Source of the DNA: Eucalyptus grandis
Lineage: Eukaryota > Streptophyta > Magnoliopsida > Myrtales > Myrtaceae
DNA: 64,000 nt
Reading direction: 5' to 3'
Assembly: GCF_016545825.1 (NCBI RefSeq)
Contig: NC_052618.1
Location: forward strand, 20,659,561-20,723,560
In this document: positions 45,230-58,300 of the stretch, in pieces
Position numbering within the stretch: the stretch's first letter is position 1
Layout of the letters: every line of letters starts with the position of its first letter
Notes under the pieces: generated by a model
What the model saw: the letters and a program-made list of their open reading frames with translations, nothing else
What the model was told of the DNA's origin: nothing
Database searches by the model: none
Position numbers and translations under genes: made by a program

Positions 45230-46570
45230 TTGGTGTAAAGGACTCTGGGCTACAAAAGCACGTCATGTCGATATAAATGGACACTGGGCTACAAAAGCAC
45301 GCCTGAGAGTGCTAGTATGAACAAAATAAAGGAGTTAGGGAAGAGAATAAGAACACAGAAATTATAGTGGTTCGGCTTAATCCAAGCCTACGTCCACTCT
45401 CCCACGATAACAGCCTTCTTGGCTGGATTCCACTATGCAATCAACAAGAGATTACAACTCCGAGTGCAAACACTTAGTAGATCACACTATCTCACTAAGT
45501 CACTCTCTTGGTATTTCTCTCACGATTACAAACGTTTAAGCTCTCAAGAGACAAGTATATGATCTAAAGTCGCTTAGACTTTGGAATTATAAATTCTACG
45601 CTCCGTCTCTTACTTGCTCATCGGTCCATGATCTCCTTAAATACTCCTCCACTTCCAAACTACCGTTGGACAGCATCCCGGAGAATCGTCTTCCAATATA
45701 CCCATTGGACAGCTCTGTATCTTAGAAGATTTGGTAGCCGTTGAGTGACAAAGGTAAAATCCCAAATTGATTCCGATCGCCCATACAAACGAAATCTTGG
45801 TTTCCATAAGTAAAGCTTCTTCGTATAGAAAGTTCTTGTCTTCAACATCCAATTGTCAATCACATAGATTGAATCAATCAAATCAATCTTGATGTGGAAT
45901 CCAAACCAGATCACTAGCCGTTGTATGATTGGGCTTGAGTTACGATTCATTGAATCTGGATGTAAAGTCTGAGTCTTGAGACTTTACGATATGAGTCTTG
46001 AGACTTTACAATCTGGGTCTCTAGACTTTACAATCTGGGTCTGTAGACTTTAAGGTCTGTACCCAATTCAGCTTCAGCATAGAGTCTGTCTTCAGACTTT
46101 GAGTCTTGAGTCTGACAGTCTTCAGACTTTGAGTCTCGAGTCTGGCAGTCTTCAGACTTTGATAATATCCTCTACATGTTCTATTATCTGCATGGTCTAT
46201 TACTCAACCATCAAACATGTTAGTAGCCTTTGATTTATTTTGTCATCTTCAAAACATCATAAGGGATTTCCCTAACAACGCCGAGTCGATAAAGAGAGAC
46301 TCTAGGCTACAAAAGCATGCCCGGTCAGGAACTCCGGGCTACGAAAGCACGCCGGCTCAATAAAAGGGACTCTGGGCTACGAAAGTATGCCAGATTAATT
46401 ATAAGGGACATCGGGCTACAAAAGCACGCCGAGTTGATAAAGAGAGACTTTGGGCTACGAAAGCACACTAGGTCAATATAAAAGACATCGGGTTACGGAA
46501 GTATGCCGAGTCGATGAAAGGGACTCTGAGCTATGAAAGCACGCTAGGTCAATATAAAGGACAGCTTGAC
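45230..46570 (+). repeat. Second tandem array 'ctctgggctacaaaagcacgcc', interrupted by a copia LTR
   Basis: Units of about 40-50 bp at 45236-45303 and again at 46285-46570 share 'gggctacaaaagcacgcc' and 'gagtcgataaa'. The copia solo LTR at 45304-46277 splits the array. Confidence 0.85.
45304..46277 (-). mobile_element. Copia solo LTR inserted in the tandem array
   Basis: Read on the minus strand it starts TGTTAGGGAAATCCC and ends near CTAGCACTCTCA. acgcc stands on both sides (45299-45303 and 46278-46282), although that word is also part of the array unit. It has the conserved block 'tatagtggttcggcttaatc' (about 45363), then 'ccaagcctacgtccactct', and at least fifteen AGTCT/AGACT motifs in its U3 part (45960-46170). 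Confidence 0.85.
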
Positions 46571-47589
46571 TGAGTCAAGTGTCGATGCACTTAAGAGAGA
46601 ATACCTGCACAATGACAAGTATTTAGAGTATAGGCAGAGATATACTTACTTGGTGATATCTCTAATTCTTGGGGATATGTCTTTTGGAATTTAAATATCC
46701 TGTGGAGGTTTTTCACCTCCTGGTAGAAAATAAATTTTGGGAACATCAAGGATGCACCTTGAATGTTCGTGAATGTTTCTCATCTCCTAATATCATGATA
46801 TATTCTGAAAAGAACCTGAATGTCAGGAGTTCTTAGGTCTTTTGAGCAAAATTGCATCAATCAAAGAAATAAGTAATGTGCACTTCAAAATCCACTGAAG
46901 TTTTTATTAATTCAATCGGGGTTCATGCATAATGACCTTTGTATCACCCAATTTCCACTGGAGAGAATCATCGTTCAAGATAATTTCATGAGATGGATTT
47001 TCTAAGAATACTAAATGAGAGACTTTCAATTAGAAATGACTTTCACTCACTGTCATTTAAAGACTTTCAAGGATCCAAGTATTCTCGCAAGCGGTGCGAC
47101 CTTACCAATTTGAGAGGTCTTTAATAGGGACCGTAATGTGGGCTTGGTCAATGGCTTAACAAAGGGACTCTTCAAGTCAAGGCAATTGAAGAACAAGTCT
47201 ATAATCATCTTCGGGTTTACAAGTCAAGAACCCTGCAAAATGAGAAAGAAATAATCTTGCTCGCACTTCTTCAAGCGATGCTTATAAACATATGAACTCC
47301 TTATGTTAATTCAAGTGCCATAATCTGAAGAGACTTTGTAAAGAAGGTAACGTAGGCTGGGTTCATAGATTGAAAAATGAAAGGATCATTAGGCTCAAAA
47401 TGTGTGTGAATGGTGAGAGTTGGTGATCATCTTGGCATTGCCACCAGTTTTCTTTTTTATCATCGGGGATTGTCTTCATGAAATGCCCCATTGATTGTAA
47501 AAACTCAACTTTTGAGTTCTTTGAGTATTGCTCTATTAAGATTCAATTCTTGAAATTGACAGTCACCTATCTTGACTTTCTTTTTTCAT

Positions 47590-47725
47590 ATATTGGCATT
47601 GGCCTTGCTTTTACCAGGCATACCGCTTTTTCATGCCCCCAATTCTTATTCATTTTTTCTTCACTTTTTTTCATGGGCATTGGCCTTGCTTTTACCAAGC
47701 ACACTGCTTTTTCATGCCCCTTAGT
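47590..47725 (+). repeat. Short direct duplication
   Basis: 'ggcattggccttgcttttacc' followed by 'gctttttcatgcccc' occurs twice, at about 47594 and 47677, a step of about 83 bp. Confidence 0.8.
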
Positions 47726-48631
47726 TCTATTTTGATTTCTATGCATGCATCAAACAATGACACTCGAACTTTCAAGGGTCTTCATCCGCCTTTTGCCTTG
47801 CCCCAGTGTGGGGGATGATCATCAACTGGGTTTAAAGAAACGAAATTGCAGGCTTAAGTGGGCTATGCAAAAGATATAAGTATGTAGAATAGATAAAGAA
47901 ATGTTCTTCGTCATCCGAAGGCACTTAAATTACCACAAGAATTCAACGTAATAGCATGACTAGAAGATTGATGCAAGTGAGAACAAGAAAATTTCAATCC
48001 ATTTTCTTCACATTATGGTGCTGTCTTACCCTCCAATTTGCCCCGATGTGGAGTGGTTCTTGACAGGGGTAATTCGAAAAGAATTTCTATAAGTGTATGG
48101 AGCTCAAATGAGTTAAGCAATGGATCACCTGTTGTGTTTGGGATAAAGAAATAATGCCTTTCATCACTTCAGTCATCGTACCTTTTGTGAGAGAATCCTT
48201 TACCTTGCAGATATGGAACTTGCTACACTCATCTCACAAGTGTATGAGTATGGGACTGTGTATAAGATAGGGCTTGCCTTTCATCATCCTGATACGTCTC
48301 ATTCAGCATTCTTAAACATCACTCCTTCAAGATAATCTTTTTACCATCATATATCATCATTCCTTTTTATTTCTTCTTTTTTCCATCGCTCTTTTTTCTT
48401 TTTTTAATTGCTTTATGGTGGAGTTCCTCCCAAAGTCCATCTTGATATAATATGAAAATTTCCAACCCATTAAATTTCCAAAAAACTAACTCAATTGAAA
48501 GTTAGATAGGGAACCATAAAAGCAAACAAATTTTTTGATATAACCCACATAACCATAGCAATCAATTTTTTTTTTTCATGCTCCACCCTTCCTCCAAAAT
48601 TGCTATTAGGCTCAAATAAACTTTTATCCAA

Positions 48632-48657
48632 AATAATAATAATAATAATAATAATAA
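48632..48657. repeat. (AAT)n microsatellite
   Basis: Trinucleotide run of about 26 bases. Confidence 0.9.
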
Positions 48658-50576
48658 CATGTTCATGGGGCATGGAATAATTATATAATTTGATAAAAGC
48701 TAGGCTAATTATATATAGGCATCAATGAAAAATTAAATAATAATTAAGGCTCAATAGGATGACTAGTGATAAATAAATAGATTTGGCTTGAAAGGCTCAA
48801 TCGGTTCCAAAATTGCCTAAATTATTTTCTCAATTAGATGTAACATAGGATTTAGCCTCAAAAGAAAATCAAACATATTCTAAGATTTGGGTGAGATCTC
48901 AGAAAATCACATACTTCACATAAATGTTCTTTAGATTTACACAAAATTAAAATATATTAAGGACCTTTGGTGCTTAGTGAGTTGATTGACACAATCAAAA
49001 TCAAAATTAACTCACACATTAGTTGCAAATTTGAACAAAATTTAAATTTTTCCAAAAATTCACAGCAAATAATGCAATCATGACAAAAAAAGAGAGAGTT
49101 AGATTTAGCAAAATTTTTGTCTCTCCCCAAACTTGAATGAACCATTGCCCATAATGTGAAAAAAATAATAAAGAACGAGAAAACTCCCCTTGTTGTAGGA
49201 TGTGTCCATAGTTGGCTTTAATGACTAAACTCCTAAAACGTGGTCCCTCACGAAAGAAAAATAACCTGGATAAACGAGTGAAAAATTAATCTTTTTTTTT
49301 TTTTTTTTTTTTTGAAAAATGTAAACTTAAAAATAAATGAAGAAATATAATGAAAATCCTTGGATTGCCTCCAAAGAAGCGCTTGTTATATAGTTTTTCA
49401 GCCCAATTATCTTAGATGTTGCTATTCTAGAGGAAGTTTAATGGTGGTCTTCTGCTTGTTGTAATTACCTTCAAATTAAGGCTGTTAACATTAATCTTTC
49501 ACCTTAGATGTGCACTCGATATCATGTGCAACTTCAATTATTCCGTATGGGAATACCTGTGTGATTGTGAAAAGACCAAAAAATTAGGACTATAACTTTC
49601 ATGGAAAAAGTTTATGGTGAGAGTTATACTTTTTGACCAATTTCAAACTCCCTTCTGAATATGTGCTTGTCATGCCATCTTTGTGTATGCTTCTTGTACA
49701 ACTTAGAATTTTCATAGGTTTCATTGTGAAATTTCTCCAATTCATGCATGGCCGAGCCCTTTGTTTGACTTGGCACGGCTCATACCAATTGTTGAGAAAT
49801 TAGTACATACAACTTGGATGCCACTTGATTTTTAACAAGCCACTCAAAGATCGATACTTGTCACTCTCAGGCTCACCTCTCAGGGATATTTTCTCCCATT
49901 GAATATTCTTGCAATCTCTCCCTTCTCTCTTCACTACTACACTTACTTTCTTTTTTTTTCTCACGCCATTATGGCCACGGAGCTTGATCGCAAGTAACTA
50001 TGGTCGACCATGGCTACTTCGACCTTAAGCTCTAGGGTCAAACATGAGCTCCGCAACCATATTAGTTGTGAGACTGCAAATTAATCGTCCATGAGCTCTT
50101 TGGATGAGGCAATCTAGCATAGTAGAGAAAAAAGGAAGAGAGGATGTCTATGTACTCAAAACTCAAGCTACCATGGCTACTGCAAACTCTAGGCTTGAGG
50201 TCAAGCTCTGTGCCCATGGCTGCCACGAGCATTGGGATCAAGCTCCGTAGCTAAGGACGGAGAACATGTCACTGATGCCGATTTGGACGAGTTGTTGGGA
50301 GGCACTTCAACATCCTCTGATTTTGGTGTCCATGGAGGAGATGAGGAATTGCAAACGGAGTTGGAGAGAGAAATTCAAGAGGGAGTGAGTAATAAGAGGA
50401 GAGAGAGAAAAGAGGGCCCTATGTAGAGGTCTTCAACTAGGTGGACTTGAAAGCGACACATGTTGGTCTCTAAGTGGCTTATGAACAATGAGGTGGCATC
50501 CAAGTTGTATAAATGCTATATTTTCTCCGATTATTGAGTAACACATGGAAGTGGTTCTATGTATATATATATATAT

Positions 50577-52926
50577 TGTCGTGATCTCCCCAAAACAGGT
50601 TGGACCACCTAAGGATTTGGCTAATGATCTGCTAAGTCTAGACTTAACTTGGGCTCTCCCAAGCTTCACGACTTATGTTCAAGTTTTTAGCATGCAAATG
50701 AATTTTATCTAAGAGTCGACACTAATCAATTTATGGTAGGTCGATTAGACACCTAAATAAAATAATGGAAGAATTATTTTACTCCTACTAACCAGAGACT
50801 TTGGGTATGAAGACTTTGTTATACTAGACTTTTCTAATGCCCTTTCAATACAATTTTTTTTTCCAAAAATAATTTTTGCAGGCAGCATAGATCTATTTTA
50901 ACCTAAATCACTATCATGCAGATATGGTGATCACACAGATGCTCAACCATTATTAAACACTTAACGAATCAAATAAATTGCATAAAAAAAAAATTTGCAC
51001 AAAGTAAGAAATTTTTTTGGGTTTTCTTTTATTTTGATATTATAACTTTACTATAAAACGTGCACTTTAACTATATGGCCTAATTTTATTAACAAGCAAC
51101 TTCTAATTAAATGAATCTAACATGCAGACTATTTGACATGCACCTAATATTTTGTATTTTTTAATTAAAATTCATAATAAAAAACTAATTAAATTATCTA
51201 AAATGAATAATTTTCTAACCTAGTTTAGGGATTAATTTGTTTTAAACCCTATCCTATCTTAGAAAACTATTTTTTTATTAAAAAAAATGAGATTATTAAA
51301 ATGTGCAAACATTATCTAAGACATTTTCTAAAAAAGAAAATTATTTAAATCTAATCCTAATATGTTCAAAAAATTACCTGAACGTGCAATCTAAAAATGA
51401 ATCATAATTTACGAAACCAACATATTGTGATGCAATATTTTATTTTTTATTTTTATATTTTTTAGTGATTTTCCAAGACAAGCAATTATCGATAAATATT
51501 ATATCTAAACAATCAAGATATTCATCAAATGAATGATTAAAATAATTGAAAAAATAATCCGTTGTCTTACGGATTAAATTAATTTTTATTTTAACCCTAA
51601 ACATCACAACATATAAGAAAGTTCAAAATAATTAAAAATTTAATCTGAAGTCTTACGGATCAAATTAATAAGTATAATGATTTAATAACTAAAACACTAT
51701 CAAAATGCCCAAAAAATTAATATAATTAGAAAAAGATCCGACGTTTTACGGATCAAATTAATAATTACAATAATTTTGAGCAAATCCCTATGGATAATGC
51801 CTACAATATTCATTTCCAATTTAAATAATAACGAAACTTTAAAAAAAAAAAACTACGAAAAAGACTACCTTTCGCGCAGGATTTATGACCAACGATTTGT
51901 GCCGGGGCTGGGGACGGTGGCGCAGGCGGCAACGGTGCTGCTGGTGCTCGGGCGAAGGCTGGGTGGCGGCGACGGCGTGGAGGTGCTGACGTCGCTGGTG
52001 GCGACCAGCAAGGGAAACAGACAACAGAAGCAGCGGCGGCGGGTTGGTTGCTGCAGGGCTGAGCAGAGGCAGACCACCGACGAAGGCAGGGGCGGCGTTG
52101 AGCGCTGGGTCGCGGGTTGCAGAGGCGCGGTGACGTCGGGCTCCGAGCGGAAGGGACAGGCGAAGGTGCGGCAGCAGCGTGGGCTGCAGTGGCAGATGGC
52201 CAAAGGCGCGGGCGCCCGAGCGAAGGTGGTGCTGGTGCTCGGACGAAGATGGCGTCGGCGCAGGGGCGAGCGTCAGCGATAGGCACGGCAACAGGGGCGA
52301 CGGCAGAAGAAGACCTGTTCTTCTTCTCTCTTCTTCTGTTTTTCGTTTTCCTTTTCTTTCTTTTCTTTCTTTTTCTCTCTATCTCTACCTCACGTCCCCT
52401 CACGTCTCCGCTGTTCCTCTCTTCTTTCTTTTCTTTTGAACTTTTCCCCAAATGAACGAGGGAAAAGTCCCCTTTCCTTTTGTTCTTTTGTTTTTTTTTT
52501 TTGCTTCAACACTCTCTTACGCTTCCTTTTTTTTTTTCTCACGCTTTTGTTCCGACATTTTCCCCCTTTGCACGAATTTTTTTCCACCCGAAATTTTTGT
52601 CCTCAATTCTTGCCCACCGTTTGTCACGAAAATTGTGGCTCTCTTTTATGATGATTCCAGACGGCCGCTTTCCATGGCAATTTTCGAATTTCCATCTTTT
52701 GTTGTATTAATTCATGGATGTATATCGGAGCGTGATTTCACAATCAGCTCGATCTTACTTCGATTCCTTCCATTTCATAAAAATTCTTGCTCTTTATTTA
52801 CCTGATTTCCTAAATCTTAATCCTTGACCAGGAATTGCTTCCGCATTTACTTTCATGCATAATGATTTTTCCCTTTCTGATGCGATTTTGATTTTTATTT
52901 CTTAGAATTGCCAAAATTAGGTGTCA
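50577..52926 (+). mobile_element. Long LTR of the same family, right copy
   Basis: Starts TGTCGTGATC and ends 'aattaggtgtca'. Its first 300 bp align with the LTR at 41301. It has its own threefold repeat with 'ttacggatcaaattaata' (51564-51770), then a GC-rich part (51890-52270) and a CT-rich leader (52315-52430), the same internal order as the left copy. Sequence divergence and unmatched flanks (tatat and tcatg) leave open whether it is the partner LTR or an independent solo LTR. ORFs in the GC-rich part on both strands are artefacts. Confidence 0.5.
51560..51775. repeat. Threefold repeat 'cttacggatcaaattaata'
   Basis: Three units with 'ccgttgtcttacggatta', 'ctgaagtcttacggatcaa' and 'ccgacgttttacggatcaa' at steps of about 80 bp inside the right long LTR. 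Confidence 0.75.
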
Positions 52927-54885
52927 TCATGTGTGTGTATTTCTTAAAAGTATCCTTGAAATATCTTAGTTTGATTGATGTTGGTAAGTACAAGAAAGTA
53001 TTGGTAGAGCTAAACTAATTAATGATTTGATAAGAGAAAAGTTACTAATCATTCTGATTGAGTTTGATAATTAAAGAAAAAAAGAGTCATACGTTGAATG
53101 AAGTCTGTAAGGCAAGTAAAAGTTGCAAGTTAATAGAAAAGTCAGTAACAAAGCAATAAAGATATAAAAGTCGGTTAACTTAAAAAATATAAAAAAAAAA
53201 AAAAAAACTTATTAATGTTGGAAAGCATGTCAGATCTGAGTTCAATGGAGAAAAGTTTGTGAATCACGTAAATAAGGTTGATAAGTTTATAATAGTTGGT
53301 AAATTTAAGTCATTAATAAAAAAACAAAAATAAAAGTCTGTAAAAGTTGAAAGAACCTTTTTTTTTCCAGTTCTTAGATAAGAAAATTTGATATTTTAAT
53401 AAATCAAATAAATATTTTCAATTGATCCAAATAACGGTTTGTAACGGCAAATAGTTGGCAATTTAATTAGAGAAAGTTGGTAATTTCTCCAATAGAGATT
53501 AGTGATTTCCGAAAGGAGCCGGTAAATTAAGAAGTTGACAAGCCGGACAAATAAAAATCTTAACTCAACAGAAAAATCGATAAACTTAAAAGACGTATTT
53601 TTTATAAGCAACCCAAAAGAAAGCCGGCAACCCAATGCTAATTGATAAGTTAATTGGAGAAAAATAACATTCAAATCAAAGTAGATGATTTCATATAATT
53701 GTTGGTAAATTAAAGGCGGGCAAGAAAAGCAAATAAAAGCTTGTAAATGACCTGGCTTATAGTTCTATAAGAGAGTTACCAAAAAGTTTGTAGATCTCTC
53801 TTTTCTGTCCTTTCCTCATTCTGTATAAGGACTGCATTTGATGACAGCTTCCACTTTACTCGCTTGGATAAAGTGGATGAACGGCTTATTTCCTGCGTAC
53901 GCTTGAATAAGCCCGACGGGGGGCATGTTATTGATTGTTCAAAGCTGATTAAAGTGATTAGGGTTATGTTCTTGTTGATAGATTCAGCTATTGAATCTGC
54001 CCACTACCTGTTTGTGTATATTCGTAGCAGGGGGCAACCCATTCCTTTTGCGAATTTTGCCTTGGGGTTGACTGAATTTGTTCTCTTATTGAATCTTCCC
54101 ACCACCTGATTGAGCATATTTATAGAGTTGACAATTCTAGTATTCTTTTTTTTTTTTTTTTTTTTTGTGATTTTTGCATTGAAATTGACTGAATTTATTC
54201 CTTTTATTGGATCTACCCTCCATCTGCTCGTGTTTATTCCTAAATGATTGAACCGCCAATCTCTCCATCAACTACTAAAGTTCTCACGCAAATTCTGAGG
54301 ATACATCCTAGTCTGCTTGAGTAAGAAAGAAACTATACACTTGCATACTTGTTCAGAATAAGATACTAATTAAATAGAATTATACGATGGTAGTAGATAT
54401 CATGTACAATCTTTATGGGTGTTGCCAAGATTTGTTTGTATTTCAAGTTTAGTACATGGCGTCAATACCTTGTGGTTATCTTTCCTACATATTCGTGACC
54501 AGACAAGTTTGCTTGTTCGAAAATTCAAACTCAACCTCCAAGTGATTGTGTAAGATATATATATCCAAGGTATGATTAATCAAATGTTGTGATGTGCCAT
54601 TTTTCCAATATTAATGCTTGTTGCATTTTGAATGGGAAACAACTGAAGGAGGTTAGGAACTTCTCTGACCCGTCCTATAAGGTGTACAATTTTGGCTATT
54701 TTCTTAAGACATTTACTTTTGAATTTCGAGGATGGCATATACATTAGAGTTTGTTTTGTATGATTAGACCTCCACTTTGTTGAGCAATCTCTTTGAAAGA
54801 CAAATAATCAATTGCTGAGCCTTACGTAAGCAGTGAAACCATTGGAGATGTTATTGAGCAACTGCTGCTTTGTCATCATTCTTCA
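52927..54885. other. Non-coding stretch with reiterated 'gttggtaa' words
   Basis: No gene supported. Between 52975 and 53760 words of the kind gttggtaa, gccggtaa and gttgataag recur irregularly. From 53985 to 54230 three loose units of about 100-115 bp share 'ttgaatctgcccactacctg'-like sequence. The 81-codon frame at 53864-54109 covers part of this and is not recognised. Confidence 0.45.
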
Positions 54886-55320
54886 TCAGGGAGTTGTCAA
54901 GTTCATTCTACTTTACACATTTTTTCGAAATTTTTATTGCAACGAAGCTTGGTACTGTATCGACATTCTGTTGTTCCGGTTACATAGGCACATCTCAGAA
55001 GTGGCCTCGGACATTGAATTGATCAATGAAAGTTCCTTATAAGCATGAATGAGTCTTATAAGGCGTGCAAAAATCCGTAGAAGCCCCGAGTTGAGGAATA
55101 AAATCATTGCAAATAGAGAACGTGACCGTGGCTTCTGATGACAGCTTGATTACTTCAGCTATAATCAATCGTGACCCTCTTCTCTGTATCTCCAAGCGAA
55201 GTACTTTACTGAAACCATTCATCATAATACAATGACTAATGCAAACGAACAAATCCACAATTTTGGTAACATGAGAGGAAAACGAAGTACATCAAGCATC
55301 TACATTTCCTGTAATCAGAC

Positions 55321-55326
55321 TTTATT
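55321..55326 (-). terminator. Poly(A) signal AATAAA of the intact OPT gene
   Basis: On the minus strand AATAAA lies about 55 nt after the stop codon at 55380-55382. In copy A the same place reads AATGGA, so the canonical signal is not present there. Confidence 0.5.
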
Positions 55327-55379
55327 AGCTTAAAACTTTTCCAGTTGTAGTCGTTGTGGACTTTTCCAATGAATTCACA

Positions 55380-58300
55380 TTATTTCGTTGGACATCCATC
55401 CACAGACATCCCTTTGGCGGTTGGACAACTCGCCAAGTCACAATGCTCGCCACCCGTTCCCCACCAATTCAGTCCTCTGTTCTCCATTCCTAGACAAAAG
55501 TACAAAAGCACCCCCATGAACGCCACTCCCGCGTCCATTGCTGCAGAGAGTACATAGTTGTACCTCTGCCACCACTTCTTCCGGTAACGGAAGACAAAGA
55601 AATTGAATATTGTCCCCACGAGTACCCACGCACTGTAGTTCAATGGTGTGGCGGGTGGCATGTCACCCGTCGCCCCAAGGAGCACCGGGAGGTTGATCAG
55701 CGGGATCCAGGATTTGTCCGGGAATGCCTTGTGCAGCAACCAGACTAGGAAAGGGCCTACTGCGCCGCCGAGGAAGAACCAGTTCATGGCCTGGTAGTTC
55801 CCTTGGACTCCAAAGATGCGCTTGGGCCCCACCAAGCCCCATATCACAGAGGCGTCAAAGAATACCCTGTCACCCGGGCACGTCCAGGGGCTGTCCGGCG
55901 GCAGGAGCTGATCCTGGCATATGTTGGTGATGGAGTTGAGCAGCCACCATTCCACGGCCATGTTGACGGTCCCCGCAATGATCGTGCCAATGAACTGCAT
56001 CAACCATGGTGGGTTTTAAATTCCAACAACCAGCCAAAATACTTCCAGCAATCCAAGATTTTTAGTCATAAGGAAGCAACAGAATGTACCTGAACTAAGA
56101 ACATGGATCTTGGAGGGATCTTCATGTAATGTCCAAGCTTGAAGTCACTGAGGAAGGACACAGCCTGGGCCATGCTCATGTAGCCGTAGGTCTTGAAGCA
56201 CACATTGGCTATCGGATGACCCGGATATATCACCCCCATGATATATTCTGTAATAATGTTCAATCCTGGCGTCTGTAAACGAAGGTCATATTGAGAATCG
56301 GTGTCAATATTATAAGGTACCAATGATGCAAAGCAATAAGACTTGTTCGTTTTTCTTTTTTTTGGTCAGCAGACATGACCTGATTCGTCGTCGCAGTGAT
56401 TATACTGATTGGAAGAGTGAAGATAAATGCCAGGGCGCTGGCAAAGAGAAGTCCCCACCACGGCATTTGGACCTGCTTGTTCAAGAATATGCAGAGCGCG
56501 AGAGACACTGCGACAGTTAGAACCAGCAACAAATAAAACCACCACGAAGGGATGTCCTTGTATCTTCTCATCAATCTCGTGTGAATGTCTTCCTTCCCCT
56601 TGTATGAGGCACGATACCGCTCATATATTTCTCTGTCCCCATTGTCCGAGCAAGCAACATTTCAGAATCTATTTCATCCATATCAGAGGACAAAAGCCAG
56701 GATCCAGAGACTTAATCAGATCAAGATGTAATTAGTACCTTCCATAGAAGAAGCCGACATGGGTCAGTGTGGAAGCGATGGTGGCAAAACCGACCCCGTA
56801 GGTGAAAGCAAAGAGCATGCTCAGATGAATCCGTCCTTGCTCCTCATATTTGGTCTTATCCAGCTCGAAGTTGCTGTTCACGATGGCCGTGATGTTGTAC
56901 GGCTGGCCTTGTTTCGTGAATAAGTTCGATGAGAAGATGGGAAATCTATCCGCACCATACAAATTGAATCCCCAATATGCTAACGGGATGGCAACATACA
57001 CCATTAATGTGTACCCCGCGAAGATGTTCATTATGGCGAAGAACGGGCTTACGAGAGGGCTGGATAAGAAGGACACGACCACAGTCCAATCGAGGGTCAG
57101 TGCTCCAAGCCCGAGCCCTTTCATCCCGGACCCAATCTGCTGAGCTGTGACTGACTTGGAGAAGATCCAGCAAATCCAGGATATGTTTCCGAGCGTCGAG
57201 AAGAGGTAGCCTGGGATGACGTACCACGAGAAGCTGCATATCAAGGCTATTATGAAGAATTTTGCCCGCGACATGCGTCGTTCATCTTTCTCATGCAAGG
57301 CCCTGCGAAATTCATATTACATACCAATTTCAGATGACAGACAATCTGCTGAACATGATTATTTTTGCACATTCAGCTTATCGTTGGCAAATGCAACCTT
57401 GGAAAGTACCAATAAGCCTATTGACAACACATTTCATTATGATATGGCGATCAAACACTTCACAGGTACTGAATTTGGATCATACAGATACTCAAGAAAC
57501 TTCATAATCGAATTATAAACTTCTGAAGCCCATTATGTCAAAATGTCCCTTGGAGTGTGGTCATCTTTTCCTTAGAGAACGGAAAGCTTCGACAATGGAC
57601 ATGGTTATCTGTACTTATGAACGGTGTTTTGATTCTTTCGCTCCATCTTGTTGTTCCTAATTGCTGCCAATCGGCTTACGCTTATCCATCAGATCGACAT
57701 CCTACTCGGCTCTAACTCAAGATCTTGTCTTACCGCTATTGTTATGGGACGGATTTCTTGCCGCCAACGTTGATCAGGGGTTAGATACTCTCTAGGCCTA
57801 ACTATCTCCTAAGGTGGCCCGATACAATTTCCACGACGAGCTTCCCGCATCGACATCCTGTTTTAGTCGCATTTTGAGAGCGAAACACTCCTTAATTTCC
57901 TCGCTGAAGTAGAAATTGCTGCTGGTATGATCTTATCAGACCTTTCGTGACAGCTATAGAAACTTCAGTGGCGCAATATGCATTTTAGTCAATGCATGCA
58001 ACCATGTTCACAGAAATCTTTGATTTGTTGTGACTCCAGATGGAACATTTCAAAGAGAATGATCAATTAATAAAGGGACAATTAAGTAATTAATTGGTAT
58101 AAGAAAGAAGAACTGTCGAAGGTTACGAAATTCAGTAATAAAGTCAATCATAAGTAAAAGCTAGCTAAGGATATCCACCTAAATGATATGTTCATGTATT
58201 ATAATAGGATGCCAATTCAATAAGAAATCTTCAAGGGAAAATCATAATTTCAACCAATTTAGTTAGACTTTGCAATTTTGTCAAATTAGTTTTGAATCTT

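Larger units (their letters stand above)
46571..50576. mobile_element. Non-coding internal retroelement sequence (LARD / Athila-like remnants)
   Basis: No ORF with recognisable domains in about 4 kb. Phrases such as 'gccttgccccagtgtggggg' (about 47800) and 'aatttgccccgatgtggag' recur with spacing, and 'ggattgcctccaaagaagcg' (about 49362) and 'ctccccaaacttgaatgaac' (about 49125) are of a kind I associate with Athila-type Gypsy elements. It lies between the two diverged long LTRs, so it may be the internal part of a LARD-like element. The evidence is weak in detail. Confidence 0.4.

Noticed and set aside
45299..46282. acgcc target duplication taken as proof of the solo LTR boundaries
   Set aside because: The word occurs in every unit of the surrounding array, so the match could be accidental. 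The LTR call rests on its terminal sequence and internal motifs instead.
50232..50426. 64-codon plus-strand ORF with acidic residues (MGSSSVAKDG...)
   Set aside because: Short, no homology recognised, and inside degenerate retroelement sequence.
51810..52455. Long Ala/Arg/Pro-rich ORFs on both strands
   Set aside because: They overlap in several frames over a GC-rich leader of an LTR, with low-complexity composition and no domain.
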